DNA of 64,000 nt from Callaeas wilsoni (Eukaryota > Chordata > Aves > Passeriformes > Callaeidae): contig VWPU01000892.1 in assembly GCA_013398955.1 (NCBI GenBank), positions 62,001-126,000 of the forward strand. Direction: 5' to 3'. The notes beneath the pieces were generated by a model. The model was not told the origin of the DNA. It saw only the letters and a list, made by a program, of their open reading frames with translations, and searched no databases. This document shows, piece by piece, positions 12,301 to 27,300 of the stretch. The translations under genes and the position numbers were made by a program. How positions within the stretch are numbered: the first letter of the stretch is position 1; each line of letters starts with the position of its first letter.

Positions 12301-15300
12301 TCTCTCTGCAGATTTGCACCTTTTTCAGCCTTTTTCTTTACTAAGGAATTTCCTCAGTTTAAAAAAGTAAATACACAGGGAAGTAATTTAAAACAGTCTG
12401 AAACTTTAAACCAATGAAGGGAAGCTCAGCATTATAACTCATTACCTTGCTGCTTTATCATGCTCCCAAAGGGGTGCAGAGCATTCCAGGCTTGCAAACA
12501 CAAATGTTTCACTCTCTATTGGTCCAATGCTTTTCCCACAGTCCTATCTTCCGCTCAGATATGATCAACATTTACTTGATTACTTTCCCTATATTTTGGG
12601 ATTTAAGTGCTATGGTTGCTTTTTCTACAGCTGCTGGTGGAAGTCATCTCCCACACATCCTTCGCTGAGACTCACAGGGTTAATTTTAATTAACGTTTAT
12701 GTGTTGTTAAAATCTGTTGTAGTGCTTTGAAATATCCACCTGTAGTGTGGAAGAGGCCCCAAATGCCAAACTGAACACTGGGGTAGAAATCAAAGAGAAG
12801 GGCTATTAGGGATACATGCCTTCTCCTCAGGAGCTGCTCCTTCGCTGTTCCACTGACGCAACATTGCTTCACTGTGGTCTGGTATTTCAGCAAACGTCTT
12901 TGCTCCACCAAATCCCTTTGCTCCCAAGCCACCAGGACACAGCAGCAGTAACAGTGGAACAACTACAGGGAAACAGAAAGTTGCCATTAACTCTGTGATT
13001 ATTAGGGCCTAAGCACACTTACAGCCACTGTAAGTTTGGTCAGCTCCCATACCCAAACATATTTTCAATGAGCTAGTGATCAGTATGAGGGCTGACAAGG
13101 ATAGGTTGCCAAATATTCAAGGCATTTCTTAGAAGCATATGTTGAGGCCAGTTTCCTAGAGAGCAAACTGACAACACATCAGGGCCTGAATCCTGCAGAT
13201 GACCACACATATATGTAGCTATACTTCTATCAAAGATCTCATATACCAATTCCAAAACCTGGCTATCGCTGTACAACCTCAGCATTTCTAACTCCTCCTC
13301 TTTTACTACTAGATAACAACATGGAGTCACCACTCCTTTGACATGCCTAGAGTGTTGCCTGGGGGACTCAAAATAATCCAGTTTCAGAAGAAGAGAATAC
13401 TATTTCTGTGGCATGAGCTTTGTTTTATCTCAGTTAGATTGCTGCCAGCACAAGCAATAAACTATTGCAAGTTTAAATGCAGCACTGCTACATCTGGCCA
13501 CACCATAATTACAAATATTCTTATTTTTCTTTTATTTTATCTCACCATAGAACAATGTCACATGCTGCTCTGAGCAAGGCAGTGAATCTGCAGTGACAGA
13601 GAAGAGAGTGAAGAATGTGCTGTGGTTTGAGTAGGAAGAGTTAGGGTTCACCTGGGGACATCTCAGAATACCAAAAGCATTCCTCACTGCTTCCCCACCT
13701 GTTATTTACAGCACCATAAACAAATATTAAAAGTTGTTCATATTAATTTTAAAATGCACAGCTTGAAATCCTTTGAGGGTGAAATGCTGATATTACCAAA
13801 ATTAGCTGGGGATCTGCCATGACTTCCCACAAGACTAGGAGTTTACACAGAATGTATTAAGATGATAAAACCTGGGTGCTGGACTGTTTCTTTCCTGATG
13901 CTTTGCAGACCACATTTACGGTGCTTCTGAGATAATGCGAAACAATTACTTACGCAGCAAAAGTAAAAATGCCAAGATGATTAGTGCAACCGCTGCTGGT
14001 CCCAGACCCACCGACTTTGCGCCAACAAACTTCTCCTGGCACACGCCATCATCTGTGCACTCACAAACAGTCAGCTGCAGAGACTGTGGCACAGCACAGC
14101 TGACCCCTTGGAAATCCTTTATTAGCATGGGAACTTCAGTTCTGCCCGGCTTCAGGTTTTGAGGTACCAGCTGTATGCTGGTGTCTGAGGCAGAAGTGGG
14201 GGGAGGTTAAAAAAAAAAAAAAAGACAGGAAGTGAGTGGAGAGAAAATTGGCTCCTGTAAACTAACTAAAACACAACTGTTACAATCTTCTAACAAACCT
14301 CCTCCAGTTAAGCCCATTCAACGCAAAGGAATTAAGTTTAATTAGCTGCTGCTACAGTATATGTGCTTTTATTTTTATCGAATAATTCATGCTGGTAAGT
14401 GAGCAGCCATTCTCACCTACAGCCTCAGATAATTGTGAAGTTTCACACGACCAGAGACTTAGCATGGAAGACAGCACAATCACCTCTATAGCATCAGCCA
14501 CGGGTCATCTGGATAGATAAAGGCTGAATCAAAAAACCAGCTTCAGTCTTGAGGAGATTAATCTGTTGTAGGCCACAGACAGAGATCAGGAACCAAAAAA
14601 ACACCTGCTCCTGTGGCTGTGTCCTGTCAAGGACTAACTAGGCAGAAGATCACAGAATGACTAAGCTTGGGAAGGGACCACAGTGGGGCATCTGGTCCAA
14701 CCTCTGTGCTCGAGCAAGGTCATCCTACAGCACATGGCACAGGATTGCATCCAGAAAGTTCTTGAGTATCTCCATTGAAGGAGGCTCTACATGCTCTCTG
14801 GGCAAACTGTTCCAGTGCTCAGTCACTCTACAGTCAAGAAGTTCCTCCACGTATTCAGGTGGAACTTCCTGTACTTCAGTTTCCGCCAGGTGCCTCTCAT
14901 CCTATTGCCTGGCTCCATCCTCTTGACACTCTCCCTTCATCAGATACTTATAGACATCGACGAGGTCCCCTCTCAGTCATCTCTTCTCAAGGCTGAACAG
15001 GCCCAGCTCCCTCAGCCCGACCTTGTAAGAGAGATGCTCCAGCCCCTTAATCATCTTTGTTGCCCACCGCTGGATGCTCCAGGAATTCTGCGTCTCTGTT
15101 GTACCAAGGAGCCAGAACTGGACACAGCACTCCAGGTGTGCCTCACAAGGGCTGAGTAGAGGGACAGGATCACTTCCCCTGACCTGGCAATGCTCTTCCT
15201 AATGCATCCCAGGACACCATGGACCTTTTCAGCCACAAGGTCACACCGCTGGCTCACAGACAACTTGTTGCCTATGCCCAGATAATGCATCATTGCATGT

Positions 15301-18300
15301 TTTCCGTAAGAAGATGGGGATAGCTTGCTCCCAGCATAATTAATGAAATCCTGGTCACCACACATGCGGTATCAAGCCAGGCAAAGACAGTCTAACCAAG
15401 GGAAGTCAACATGCCCCAAAGGACATGGCTGGGCTTTTATACCCTTTAGAGAGAAGGGAGTAGAATGCAAATGATGGTCTTAATGCCTGACTCCATATAT
15501 AGGTTGGTTTTTTTTTTGTCTCAGTCAAACTGCCAGTTTGACTGGAATTAATAAATTACAACCCCAGGACTTCAAAGAACTGAAAGTAATTAAAAATACA
15601 TTTTCTTACCATTTCCAGATGCAATTATCCATTTTTCTGCTGTCCCTTCTGGCTCATCAATGACAGTAAAGCTGAAGGGATAACTGTTTGGATAACCATC
15701 CAAATCATGAGCTGTAACATCAACTAATTTTGCATCTGAACATACAGTCTGCACAGGGTTCACAATAACTGGGCAGTTATCATTCTCATCTTGAACTTGA
15801 ATGACGACTGTGCCAGTGACTGTTTTCTTTGGGGAATCTAAAATTTTAAAATATGAAAAATTAAATTGATTTGTGCACAAAAATTTAACTTAAAATACAA
15901 AAAACTTAGTATTTTCCAAAACACCAACATTGCTGAAATGAGTCGAAAGAGATCTCCCTGGAGCTTATGAGAGCAGTGCTTCATTCCCAATGTTAATAAA
16001 TATATTGACAAAGTTCTTCTGAAGGCAAGCTGTTTTATTACTTTAACTTGAAAAAAAAAAAGTCCTGTATGGTTACACAGTAACATGCAGATTATAAATG
16101 AGAAATTCCACTTAGACACAAAAGAAATTCAGGAAGTCTTTCTTGCTTAGAAGTCAAGAAAACTTAGGACTATGAAGTCTGATGATAGTATTGGCAGTTC
16201 TCACCTTGACAATATATTTTCCTATCAGACCTATCTTTGAAAACTTTTATAAAATGTTCACCTCCATCTAGTCTAAGGGGAGAAATAGACACCTTGGGAA
16301 CTCATTCCAAAAAATGAGCTGCCTGTGTCTCTCCTTTGAATACCCAACTGCACTTGGTGCCTAACTTTAGAGATAGGTAGGTTAAACCAGCAATCCTTGT
16401 AGATAGGCTAACAAACCAATTTGGGTGAAAACAAAACCCTCTCAACTTACCAGTAGTTACACCCAACATGGTGATAGTGTAGGTACCATTTACTACATGA
16501 GGTGATTCGTAATCAAGATTTTTAGCAAGTCGGATTTCACCTGTGACTGAGTCTACAGTGATCCAGTTTGCTGCATCTTTTCCTTTCATGTATCTGATGA
16601 AAATCACACAAAGATGGACACATTTATAACGAGGAAAACAACCGTCAGTAGAACAAGCAGCTTCACAGTACGTTTACTTGGCATTTAAAACAGAGATCAA
16701 ATCCCTAAGTCTGAGGTCTGGTGCTCCCGTTGCTGTAATTGGTTACAGCTATAAACCTACCCTCAATGTTGAAAGCTGCTTTTCTCTATAAGTCAAAGAT
16801 TTAGGTATGGGTGCATTATAGAAAGTACAATCAGGGAGCGAGACTGGAACAGGAGACAGAGCTGCAGTGCTGGGCACTGTCCTCTTCCCCTCCATCTGTG
16901 GTCCCGGCAAAAGCTGAGCATTAGGCACCCACAAAGAACTGTATTACAGGCATGGGGGAAAGGTGTCCATCCCTGCGTGTGCAACTCTGCTGTGCACCAT
17001 TTGTAAAGGCCATGGTGGTGGTTAAATAACATTCTAGCTGAAAAGCTATGATTCAAAACCCAAGCACACACATGCAGACACATCTGCGTTACATCCTTTC
17101 TGTCTCACTGATAAGTGTTTCTGCATATTTCTTCCTAATTTTACTGGAGACAATGAAACCAGATTGGTAAACCTAATCTCAAAAGCAGACAGGTATGACA
17201 AACACATCATGCAAACAGACAACTTCAGCCCAAACACTTGCATCTCACCATATACAACAAAAGAAGGAGGATTATCATATCACCTGTTTTCTGCATAATA
17301 GAATACTGAAGATGATAATGTTTAAGGTGTAAATTACCCTTAGTAGAAAATTATTGACTTTGAAATTATTTCAGTTCAACATGCAAATTTTTACAATAAG
17401 ATATGACTTCTGATATACTCAGTTATGATGGTTATAAAAAAATTCTTACGTAATGTGCTCTGCTATTTTTCCAGTGTCTTCATCATAGGCTTGATACTGT
17501 CCAATAACCTGTTTTATCTGCAGTTTCTCACTTGCTTCAATAATTTTTGTGCCACCAGGGAACACAGGGCCTTCCTGCACATTGATCACCTTAATTTTGA
17601 TTGGAATTGTTTCTGCTTTGTAACTGGGTTTAATCGACTTGTGGAACTCTGCTTTGTTTGTAACAACAATGCCCAAGTTTAGGCTTTGCATTTTTTCATA
17701 ATCCAGCTCCTAGAGCAATAAAGAAAATAAAAAAATTCAGATTTTTTCAGAATCTGATATCTAGACAACATGCATACATTTAATATTGAAATAATACTAC
17801 AGCATCCTTATTTAAGTAATAAAGATGCAAATATTTAAGTAATATTTAAGCAATAAGGATGTTACAGTGCAAGGAAGTTTGTTACTCTGTTACTCTTACT
17901 CGTTTTTAATGGATAACACCATAGGTATGGCTTTATATTATTGAATTAAACTAATTTAAGTTCCTGCCTGTGTTTTCAGTGAATCAGTGCTCAATTACTT
18001 GGTTCTTCCAAATTTGTGTTTGTTTTTTTTTTTAAACCAAGACATTCACTTAATAATGCTCAAAAAATATTTTAATTAGCAGTTTTCAGATAAGGAAACT
18101 TGTTCAGGAAAAAACAGCTATTTAGGGTGCTATGCATCTTCACTCCTTGTGGACCAAAGAAAAGTGAAAAGTATAAAAGAGACATTTCCATTACTGGAAA
18201 ATGTTTTCATTATCATTTCAACTTACAGCAATTCATAAAATAGTCTGTAGCCCATAGCTCATGGAACAGGTGCCTGCAAGATTATAAGTGGCCAGGGGAA

Positions 18301-21300
18301 ATAAAGAAATTTATACTCAGATCATCAAGGACAGCAAAAACGTGAAAGTTTACATGCTAGCACTGTTGCCCAAAGGGCAAGGGAAGTTTGGGGACTTCTG
18401 CCCTACTAGATATATTTGAGATCACACAGAATGCAAATAGAAAAGCTTGAAAAAATTGTTATTTTGCATGGAATTACTGAATACATTAAAAATATGACAA
18501 AAGAGGAGTAACCACATATTTTACATATTGACTGAATAAACACAATTTGTCAACATACATGGATAAATGATTCTAATATTTAAAGTAGAATCTCTAAAAT
18601 CTGTACTAACCTTCACAACAGTCAAAATTCCTTCATTTGTTTGGGTATCTGTTACAATTTGGAAAAAACCACCTTCATTGCCAGAAACAAATGTGAAGTT
18701 TGCCAGCCAGTTATCAGAAAACTCTTCGTCTTTGTCAAATACTTTTATTCGCATAATTTCCACATTTGCTCTGTTTTCTTCAATGCTTCCTTCAAACTGC
18801 AATCAAAAAAAAAAATCCACTCTTTAAAAAGATGTCATGGTTTACTTCATTTCATCAATGCAAGGAATTATTGCACAATGTCTTATAATGGGATACTGGC
18901 AGGTGTAGGACCATGCTAGAAATTGTGATAATTGCACTTACTGTACGACTTTCAAGAACAGGCAGATTGTCATTGACATCCAAAATCTTGATTTCTAAAG
19001 AACATGTTGCAGCATTTCCACCTACTTCACCACCACGGTCCTTTGCTTCCACCACCAAAGAATAGCTACTTTGTGTCTGTCACGGTAAGAAAAAGGGGTT
19101 TAATCCAGGCTAAAAATTCTTCCTTTGACATATTATCTCTATTACATTTTGGTAATGTCTCTTATGGTCAATTGTAACTCCTCTCTAGCTAGACGTAAAT
19201 CTCACACACAAGTGCCTTGACAGATTCTGCTGGAGTAGAACTGAGGCTTTGAAAAGGATACAGGACTTTTACATCTTCCCCATAAAGAGTTAAACTGTAC
19301 TTGCACAGCAAAGGAAAAAGTTCCAGCGGCCATGAACAGGGACAGGACCAGTGACACCTGCATGCCAGGACGTGGCCAGAGGCAGAGCCACATCCCTCAG
19401 CCACAGACCTAACACTCCCATCACCATCTGCTGGCCAGGGAAAACTCTGCAAGCACAGGTCATGTCACTGGTAATATGTCTTTCAACTCAGTTTCACAGT
19501 AGCACCTGTCCTAACTCTTTGCACCGCGATTTGCATAGCAGGCTACAAAAATCCAGAAGCAATCAGCGGCTGGTGATTGAGGTTATCTTTGCCATACACT
19601 CCTCAGCAGAAAGAAATGATTCCTTGTTTTGTGTGACTGCTGCCCTGGCTGCATGGAAGGGACAGAAAGCAACAACCATCAGGCTGGTGCTGTGCAAGGA
19701 AGGTGATTGGGGGCGGGGGGAATACAGCCTTGATCCCATCAACTCTTCCCTCAGTCCCTGAAAAGCATGCATCAGCCAGACAAGGCTTTAATCCCAGGTG
19801 AAGAAAGGTAAGAGGGCCAGCTCCTCACCCTGCAGGCAGGACTGAGGGTGACACAACGGGCACCAGAAAACCACTACTAACAAACAACAAAATGGGAAGG
19901 CTTTTTTACCTCTCTGTCGAGGTTTATTTTTGCTACTCGAACCTCGCCAGTATTCTTATCCATGCTGAAGGCAGTGCTAGGGTTTTGGGAAACAATCCTG
20001 AAAGCAATTTTGGAATTTAGATTATTTGGTTCGTCTGCATCTGTTGCATTTATCCTCATTACAATTGTACCTGGAAAACACAAACAAAATAAGACACTTG
20101 TTTACATCACCATGCACCTGTAAACATCTTTGCCATAATGTCAAAGATAAGAGCATTTTGTTAGATGCACTGCACAATTTTCTGATGATTTTGAGTTTAT
20201 TTATTTAATGCATGAAGTTGAAGAAGTGTTCTTAAACCCAAAAGGTACATGTTAAAAGTATAAGTTCTAGCCAAGAAAAAGACTGTATCCACACATCTGT
20301 AACTCATAGAATTCAATGCACAAATTAAAGAACAGGTTAAATTCTCTCAATAATTCTGACAGAAAAATGTAGATACCACATAGAGCAGAAAGTACAAGCT
20401 TTTGAACAATGGGCTACATTTCCCTCACACATTACTCTAAAGAGAGTACTAATTATTCCTCTACCTGAACATTATTAACACCACTGATCTGTACTGATGC
20501 CCTCCAACACTTTCACTCAAAATACACGATGGTACCCATGGTGCAATCCCCTTATAACTTATGGTGTGGGGTTTTATCCTTTGGGAGAGGGTGTATCCTC
20601 AGCATCCAGAGCCCAAGTTTCAATATTAGCTGGAATTCGAGCCAAGAGCCATCACATATGGCTGCTATTGGCTTGAAAGATTGCTGAGGTTACTCAACAT
20701 CTCATCCAAGTGGATGGGCAAGAATTTGTTTCTTCACATTACAGTGACATTGAAACAGACACATTGCCAGGTATTTATTAGGTTGTTTTATTCTAGTTTT
20801 CCTAATCTTCTTGAAAATAATCTGTTGCTCTTACCAATAAGAAATTTGCCACTATGACATCAATAGGAAAATGGCCACTAGCTTGTTCTTCAATGGTTAT
20901 GGCACAGCCATATGTGCTTACCAACAAAGTACCTCTCCAGCCCACAGATAAAGCAGGGGTTTGGAGGAGGATGGCAGAGTGAAGTCCCTCCCAAATACGC
21001 TGTGACTACTAGGCCAGAATGCAGATTGCATTTCCTGTGCAATTCCTGCAGAAGAACTCTGGTTCCTGGATTTGTGGTAGCTCTGACAAGAAACCAAAGG
21101 TGCCACAAGAGGAAATACTGTTCTCTCTTGCCCCTAGAGGGATGTTCTCCCTTAATCACACAACACAGCTCAGCCCTGAATAAACACTTTCATTCACACA
21201 TGGATAACCTGGCTTATGTCAGTAAGAGAATGTACCCTTGTTATTGCATTTATACTGCTGCAAAGTGCATATTCACTTGTCTCCTTGCATATCTTGAGAA

Positions 21301-24300
21301 AAATGAAAAGAAAAAAAAGTTACCTGTTTCACTTAATTCTTCAATTGAACCAACAAAAATTTCATGTGAAAACACTGGGAAATTGTCATTTATGTCCACA
21401 ACTTTAATTGGGAGGTCTATTGGCTCTTCCAGTTTTGCCCCATTCTTATCTAGTGCATGGCCTCGGACCTGATAATACAGACAGAAACAATAAACGAATC
21501 CAATGAGTGACTGTCATATATACCAACACATATGCAAAATAGAAATACATCTACTATATGTAACAAAATCTAAACATTATAAAAGCATATTATATATGTT
21601 TATAAATACAAGCAGGTATACACAAATAAACATCCAGGAATATATTATATATATTATTGCAAGCAAACACATTTTAAAAAATAAATAAAAAATGGACAGG
21701 AGGGGACATGTAAGGAAAAAAATTAATTTTCAACTTACAAGCAGAATTGGAGTCTTTTCTCTGTCCACCCTTCCTGTTATGTTCAGGTCACCAGTCTTTC
21801 CATTGATAACAAATAATCCATAAGGGGGTTCTGTTACTCCTTGACCAGATATAGTGTAAGTTACTACTATCCCTGTATCTTCAAGATCTGAATGTATCTA
21901 GTAGGAAAATAACAAATTAAATAGCACTCAGTAAATAAAATCACATTTAAAAGTGAAACAAAATGTTTTTGCTATCTTGTAATGAACAAACAAAAATAAA
22001 TATTTAACACATTTCCCTGCACTCCCTTGACTGTGGAGATGTAGAGATGAATGCAGGAAGGTCTGCATGTTCTGTTTGAGAATCTGGTGCAGGGAGATGA
22101 GAAACATCTGGATGTGGGAGCTGACCTGGAAGGTCAGACCTAAGCTAGCAAATATGACCAAGACTGGGGAAGGGATAGGGTGGAGCAAAAAAGGTCAGTC
22201 CTGGAGATGAATACAGAGAAGAGGCTGCAGACACTAGAGATTACATCCTTTCTCTGCGGTCAGCAGATATTCAAAACATCTGGAAAGTGTGCATTGTGCC
22301 AGCATCACCATCAAGGGACAGCCCAAGAAGAGGGCAACAGCTTGCCACCACCTGCAGTCACTTTATATGCTGAAGTGACAGGAGTGGTGAATTTAGGTTT
22401 CAACACTGGTGCTGAACCAGATGCATATCACTCTTTCACAAAGGATAACACCTTGGTTATTTTTAGGTCTGTTTCCTATAAGACTAGGCATACATAATCA
22501 TGCTCTATGTACACCCTTCTGCCGAATCATCATTAGCAGATCTGGGACCCATTTGCCAAGTTCAACCCCACCTGAGCAGGGGTGGTGGGGTGAAAAAACT
22601 CAAAGATATTGCATTCCCAAAAGTTTAATGGAAAATGGGGCTATGAAAAGATAAGAGACTGAGCCAAACCAGGCTTTAAAAGCAGAGGAAACAGAAGCAA
22701 ATGTGTCAATCTTCAACTAGCATTCAATAGTCCTTTAAAATTAAAGAAATATTCCTGCATGTGTTTAGGGAAGCCACACTCTTATTTTACGTTTTCATCT
22801 CTATTTTTATGTGTATTGCATATTAAACTGTTTTCTAGGCTTACTCTAGCAATTGGGTTCTTATAGGAATTGTCCTCCTCCTCCCGTATGAAAGCTGGAG
22901 GGACTGTCCATTCTCGCTTCTGTCTGACAAGGCTGTTGGGATGAGACAACAAGCCACTCCTGCCATTTCGATTATAAACCTGTCAAAAGACAATATGGAA
23001 CGTCAGCATTACGTTTATTCATTTCAGATAAATGCTTTATTGCTGCTGTAGCCAAGACTTCCGAGTAACAGTCACTCTTTCAATAGCTAGTAACTTCAAA
23101 ATCATGGAGCCCCATCAGCCTTCTGACTCACAATCTAAGACCTATACAGTCCTCAAGCTGGTTGAAGAGGAAAACTACATTGGTCTTTTCATCAAGACAG
23201 AATTAGGTAAGATAGGCTTTAAATATAGGTGCAAGTTTCCTTGGTGAAAATACACCTAATCTGGAAGATTTAAATGCTTGTCATCAGATGAGGGAAGAAG
23301 TCTGGCACTAAGGCTGTTTTGAACCACCATTTCTGCCTTACCACTGTGTTTATCTTCCCACCAATAGTGCCTTGCATATTTAGCCTTCTCTCTGAAACAG
23401 AAACATGGAAGAGCAGGCCTCTATTCAATCCAACCAACGTCTCTGCTATCTCTGTTTAACACCTCATTCTCACTCTGCATGACACCCCTCATCCTTCTGT
23501 CCACTTTAGTTTCTACTGTTTCTGTTGACTCCTAGATTAACATATTCAATAAAACAGTGGTTTTCCTCTACTGAGTTCAAAAAAGCAACCTACATTTTTA
23601 ACGTGTTAGGGGAAGTTTCTCAAAGTTCAGTGCCACTCTGGGTGATAGATGTAGGAATCTATTCACTTATTTTTCAGCTTTCATTTCTCTATTTATTATG
23701 CAGCTTTCACATTTCAGAAAATGGTAGAATTCAAGACATTTATCAACTGAATTAAGGCTTGGTTTTGATATGTTGCTCAGAGAACCCTTCTACAGGCACT
23801 GATAAAGAAAAAGCTTTCCATTATATCCTACCTTCACGTAGAGCCCATTTCCATAATTCAAACAGATCTGCAATGGAAGTTATGAAAATCATTATTAATT
23901 TTATGTCACTTCAGCAGTACTAAAACTTAAGTTTTGTAACCTCCTCCATAAGAGCAGCAAAGACATAAGGAAAAAGGGTTCTGACCTCTATAAATTAACA
24001 TTTATTATTTACCCATAATAGCTTCTGAAAAATTCACCCATAACAATTGACATTAAAAACGTACACTTTAACTATATAATAATTAAGTTTGGCACCTTTT
24101 TCCTAGCAGGAAACAGATTATAAGCAATTAATAATTTTTTTTCTAGTAAATTCAGACTTTACAGTAATTTTTAAACAACCATTTTTTTAGTGCTGAATAA
24201 TGCTTCCCTATTCAAAAATTATGAGGATGCCTTATTGATGGAAGCAAGTGTTGGTTGCCGGCAGCACCTTGGAGAAGCTCCCTCTCCTGAGCAAACCTTG

Positions 24301-27300
24301 GATTTGAGGCTGTGGTCGGTTACCAATCACATCCGAGAAGAAAATCGGGTAAATGGTGTTTAAAGGCAAAGACTAACCCAAACATCTGCTGAAGGGTATA
24401 TAACAGAAGCAGGTCTCTTACTCAGCACCCTGCTCCAGGATAAATAGCATCACTTACTGAAACAAGGCAGAGGCGCTTGCTCTGACAAAACCTTGCAGGC
24501 TAACGCTCAGTATTGGGACTGCCCACCTCTTCACACACCAGGATAGGCTAGGACAGCCATCCACGGCCTTGAATGACTCAGGTGACAAAGCCAACTTATC
24601 AGAGACCCCCTGTTTATGTCCACTCTCCATGCACCAAAGACTCTGCAAGTAACAACACCCCTCAAACTGCACAAAATGTAGGTATTGGGAAACAGCAACA
24701 ATAAAAAGTAGGCTATTACAACATGGGAAACCTACAAAGCGAGCTTTGTACAGGTAGCGAATACTGTCATTCTCCTGAAAACTATTACCACTTATATTTT
24801 GCAACTTAGATGATTATTTTCATAGGCATACTACTGCCTAAGGCAAAGCAGGCTCAGAAAAGGTGGTTTTCTACTCAAATAAGTCATTCTCTGACTGGTT
24901 TCTAGTCTGTTCACTGGGCTCTCCCCATTCCTCCCTCTGACTCAGCCTTGACTGCTGAATTGATGGCAGCTTCTGTTTTTTTTTTTTTGAAGATGTTATC
25001 TCATCCCCACACAATCCAGCAAACCGTGTTGAGCAATACAGCAGATTTCTGTTTCAACTTGCTCAACAAAGCTATTTTTCAAATGGTATTTTTCCCAATG
25101 TATATATTCTGAAGACAAAAATTAGCAAGCAGTAAGTTTCCTAATGGATATGCATTCTGAAGAGTACAGGATCTTACACCAAGCTGTTTTCATGGATGTT
25201 CTTAGTCTTATTTGATTTTACTAATTGTATGGATTTTTAAAATTTATTTTCATGACTAATGAGATTATATCAGCAAGAGTGACTGGAGAATTTTGCTTTA
25301 TAGTCAAGGTTTTCCACAGAAGTTGCAACTCTTTTGGAAGGTGACTAACTGTCAAGATGTCATCAGAAACATCCTTGGTTGTTCTAACTGGTAAACTGGT
25401 TTCTGTCTCGATACTGAATGGAGACAAGAGGCACATGGTGAGAAGTTTCCTTGTACTGGAAAACTGAGAAGGCAGTATAAACAAAAGTGTCTGAAGACCA
25501 AGAATAAGTAGATCTTCCATTGAGATGTGTGTCAAAAATGTATAAAAATTTCCATTAGTCGTTGTAAACAGAAAATCTTCCATTAAGATAAGTAAAATTC
25601 TATTTGTTTGCATAGTAGCAAACGTCCCTCAAAACATTCTAGGTTAATGCTAAGATAGTAAAAAATACTTTTGCCCTTGTATTATTCAATCTACAGTCTA
25701 CAGGTAGCCTCACAAGAGACTTATAAGATATCTACAAAAAATGTTTAATTTTATTCAAAAGATGCATAAATACAAGGGGAAAAAATACAAAAAGGGATCC
25801 AGCCTTTTTACTGAAAATTTTTAAAGGTTCCAAACATTTTCAATAGGGGGAAAAGCACTTTTCAGTGACATTTTCCTTCACGGACAAGTGAAATGTCAGA
25901 ATTTACCACCTGTTGAACATGTGAATTCCCTCCCCCTTCTTTTTTTTTTGCCTTCTGTTAAATGGCTCGGCGTAGGAAAGCTCTGTCATTTGTTCTGGAT
26001 CATAGCCTTGGCTCAAAAACCAGACATCTACTGATGATACCTGTTGATGACAGAACTGAGAACACATTGTCGGAAGAAAACTGGATAGTGACAAAAAAAA
26101 AGGTCTGAGGCCTGAAGTAATGAAATTGGAATGAAATAGTACTGGAAAGCAACAGGAGTAGGCAAGAGGGCATGGGAAAGAAGGGGGTGACTGTCATGTA
26201 TATGCCCATCCCAAAATCCCAAACCTCTGTTCATCTGTAGTCAGGAAGTGACTAAAGGACAGGTTTTCAACACAAAGCTCAGATTTAAGCTGTAAAGCTA
26301 TAAAGACTGAGTAACCAAGAAAGTATATGTCTGTATTTACTACACCATGAAACAGTAATGCCTAGAAATGTGGTCTTTTCCGTGTGCTGTGTGTTAGGAG
26401 ATTCGGAGCTTGCACCTCCTGTGAGTCAGTTTGGTGTTGAAGACAACACATGAAGACCTTAGAAAAGCAAGCAGGGGTGACCATCCAAGGTCATCTACTA
26501 ATACATCTCCTGGCCCTGGGGAAAGACAAACTACACCCAAGTGCTTCCTGACAACTGTTTATCCTGTTCTTAAAAATGAAGGATGAAAGTCCCTCAGACT
26601 CACTAACCTAAGGGGGTGCCTAGAGAGTCCTACAGATGAAAAGTCTTTGTTAATTTTTATCTTCATTTTATTATCCTAATTTTTAGCTCCTTGCAAGTTG
26701 ATCATATTGCTGCTTGCATGAGATTCAGAGTAAGACATAAATTTACATATCTAAATGAAAGCTGAATGCCTAAACCTTCATTACGATCAGCAGAAACACA
26801 GCCAATACCAACAGACATCGGAGCGCTGTTCATCTTGCCCCCAAACCAGTCTATATTTATTTCTCTCTGGGCTCTACTGATTGTAAGTATGTTCAGTTTA
26901 AAAATCCAGCACAGGAGGATTTGTAGAGCAAAGCATTTGATGCAGAGAACTGCACACCACATAACCCATGTTTTGATGGATCCTTCAGACTAGCTTGGAC
27001 CCACAGATCAAACATCCACACCAGATGGATGCATCTCCCAACATGGTTTCACCCAGGAGGGATACAATTCACACACTCTTGAGATTTGCTTCAAAAGTAC
27101 AATTTGACCCAATCAAACAGGTGTACTCAGCATCTACTGCATCTCCATTTACCATAACAGAAAATTAAATACCTATATTGAGATGTCTTAACCTCAAACC
27201 CAACCTCCTTCTTTGTCATATTGACAATGCTCTCATTGTATGGTGCAATTCCCTGTTCTTCACAATTCCCTTTTCTTCTACCCTTTGTGTATCTGCAAAC

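Noticed and set aside
15051..15365. 104-codon minus-strand open frame in DSG2 intron 11
   Set aside because: It is the remnant C-terminal part of CR1 ORF2, not a host gene.
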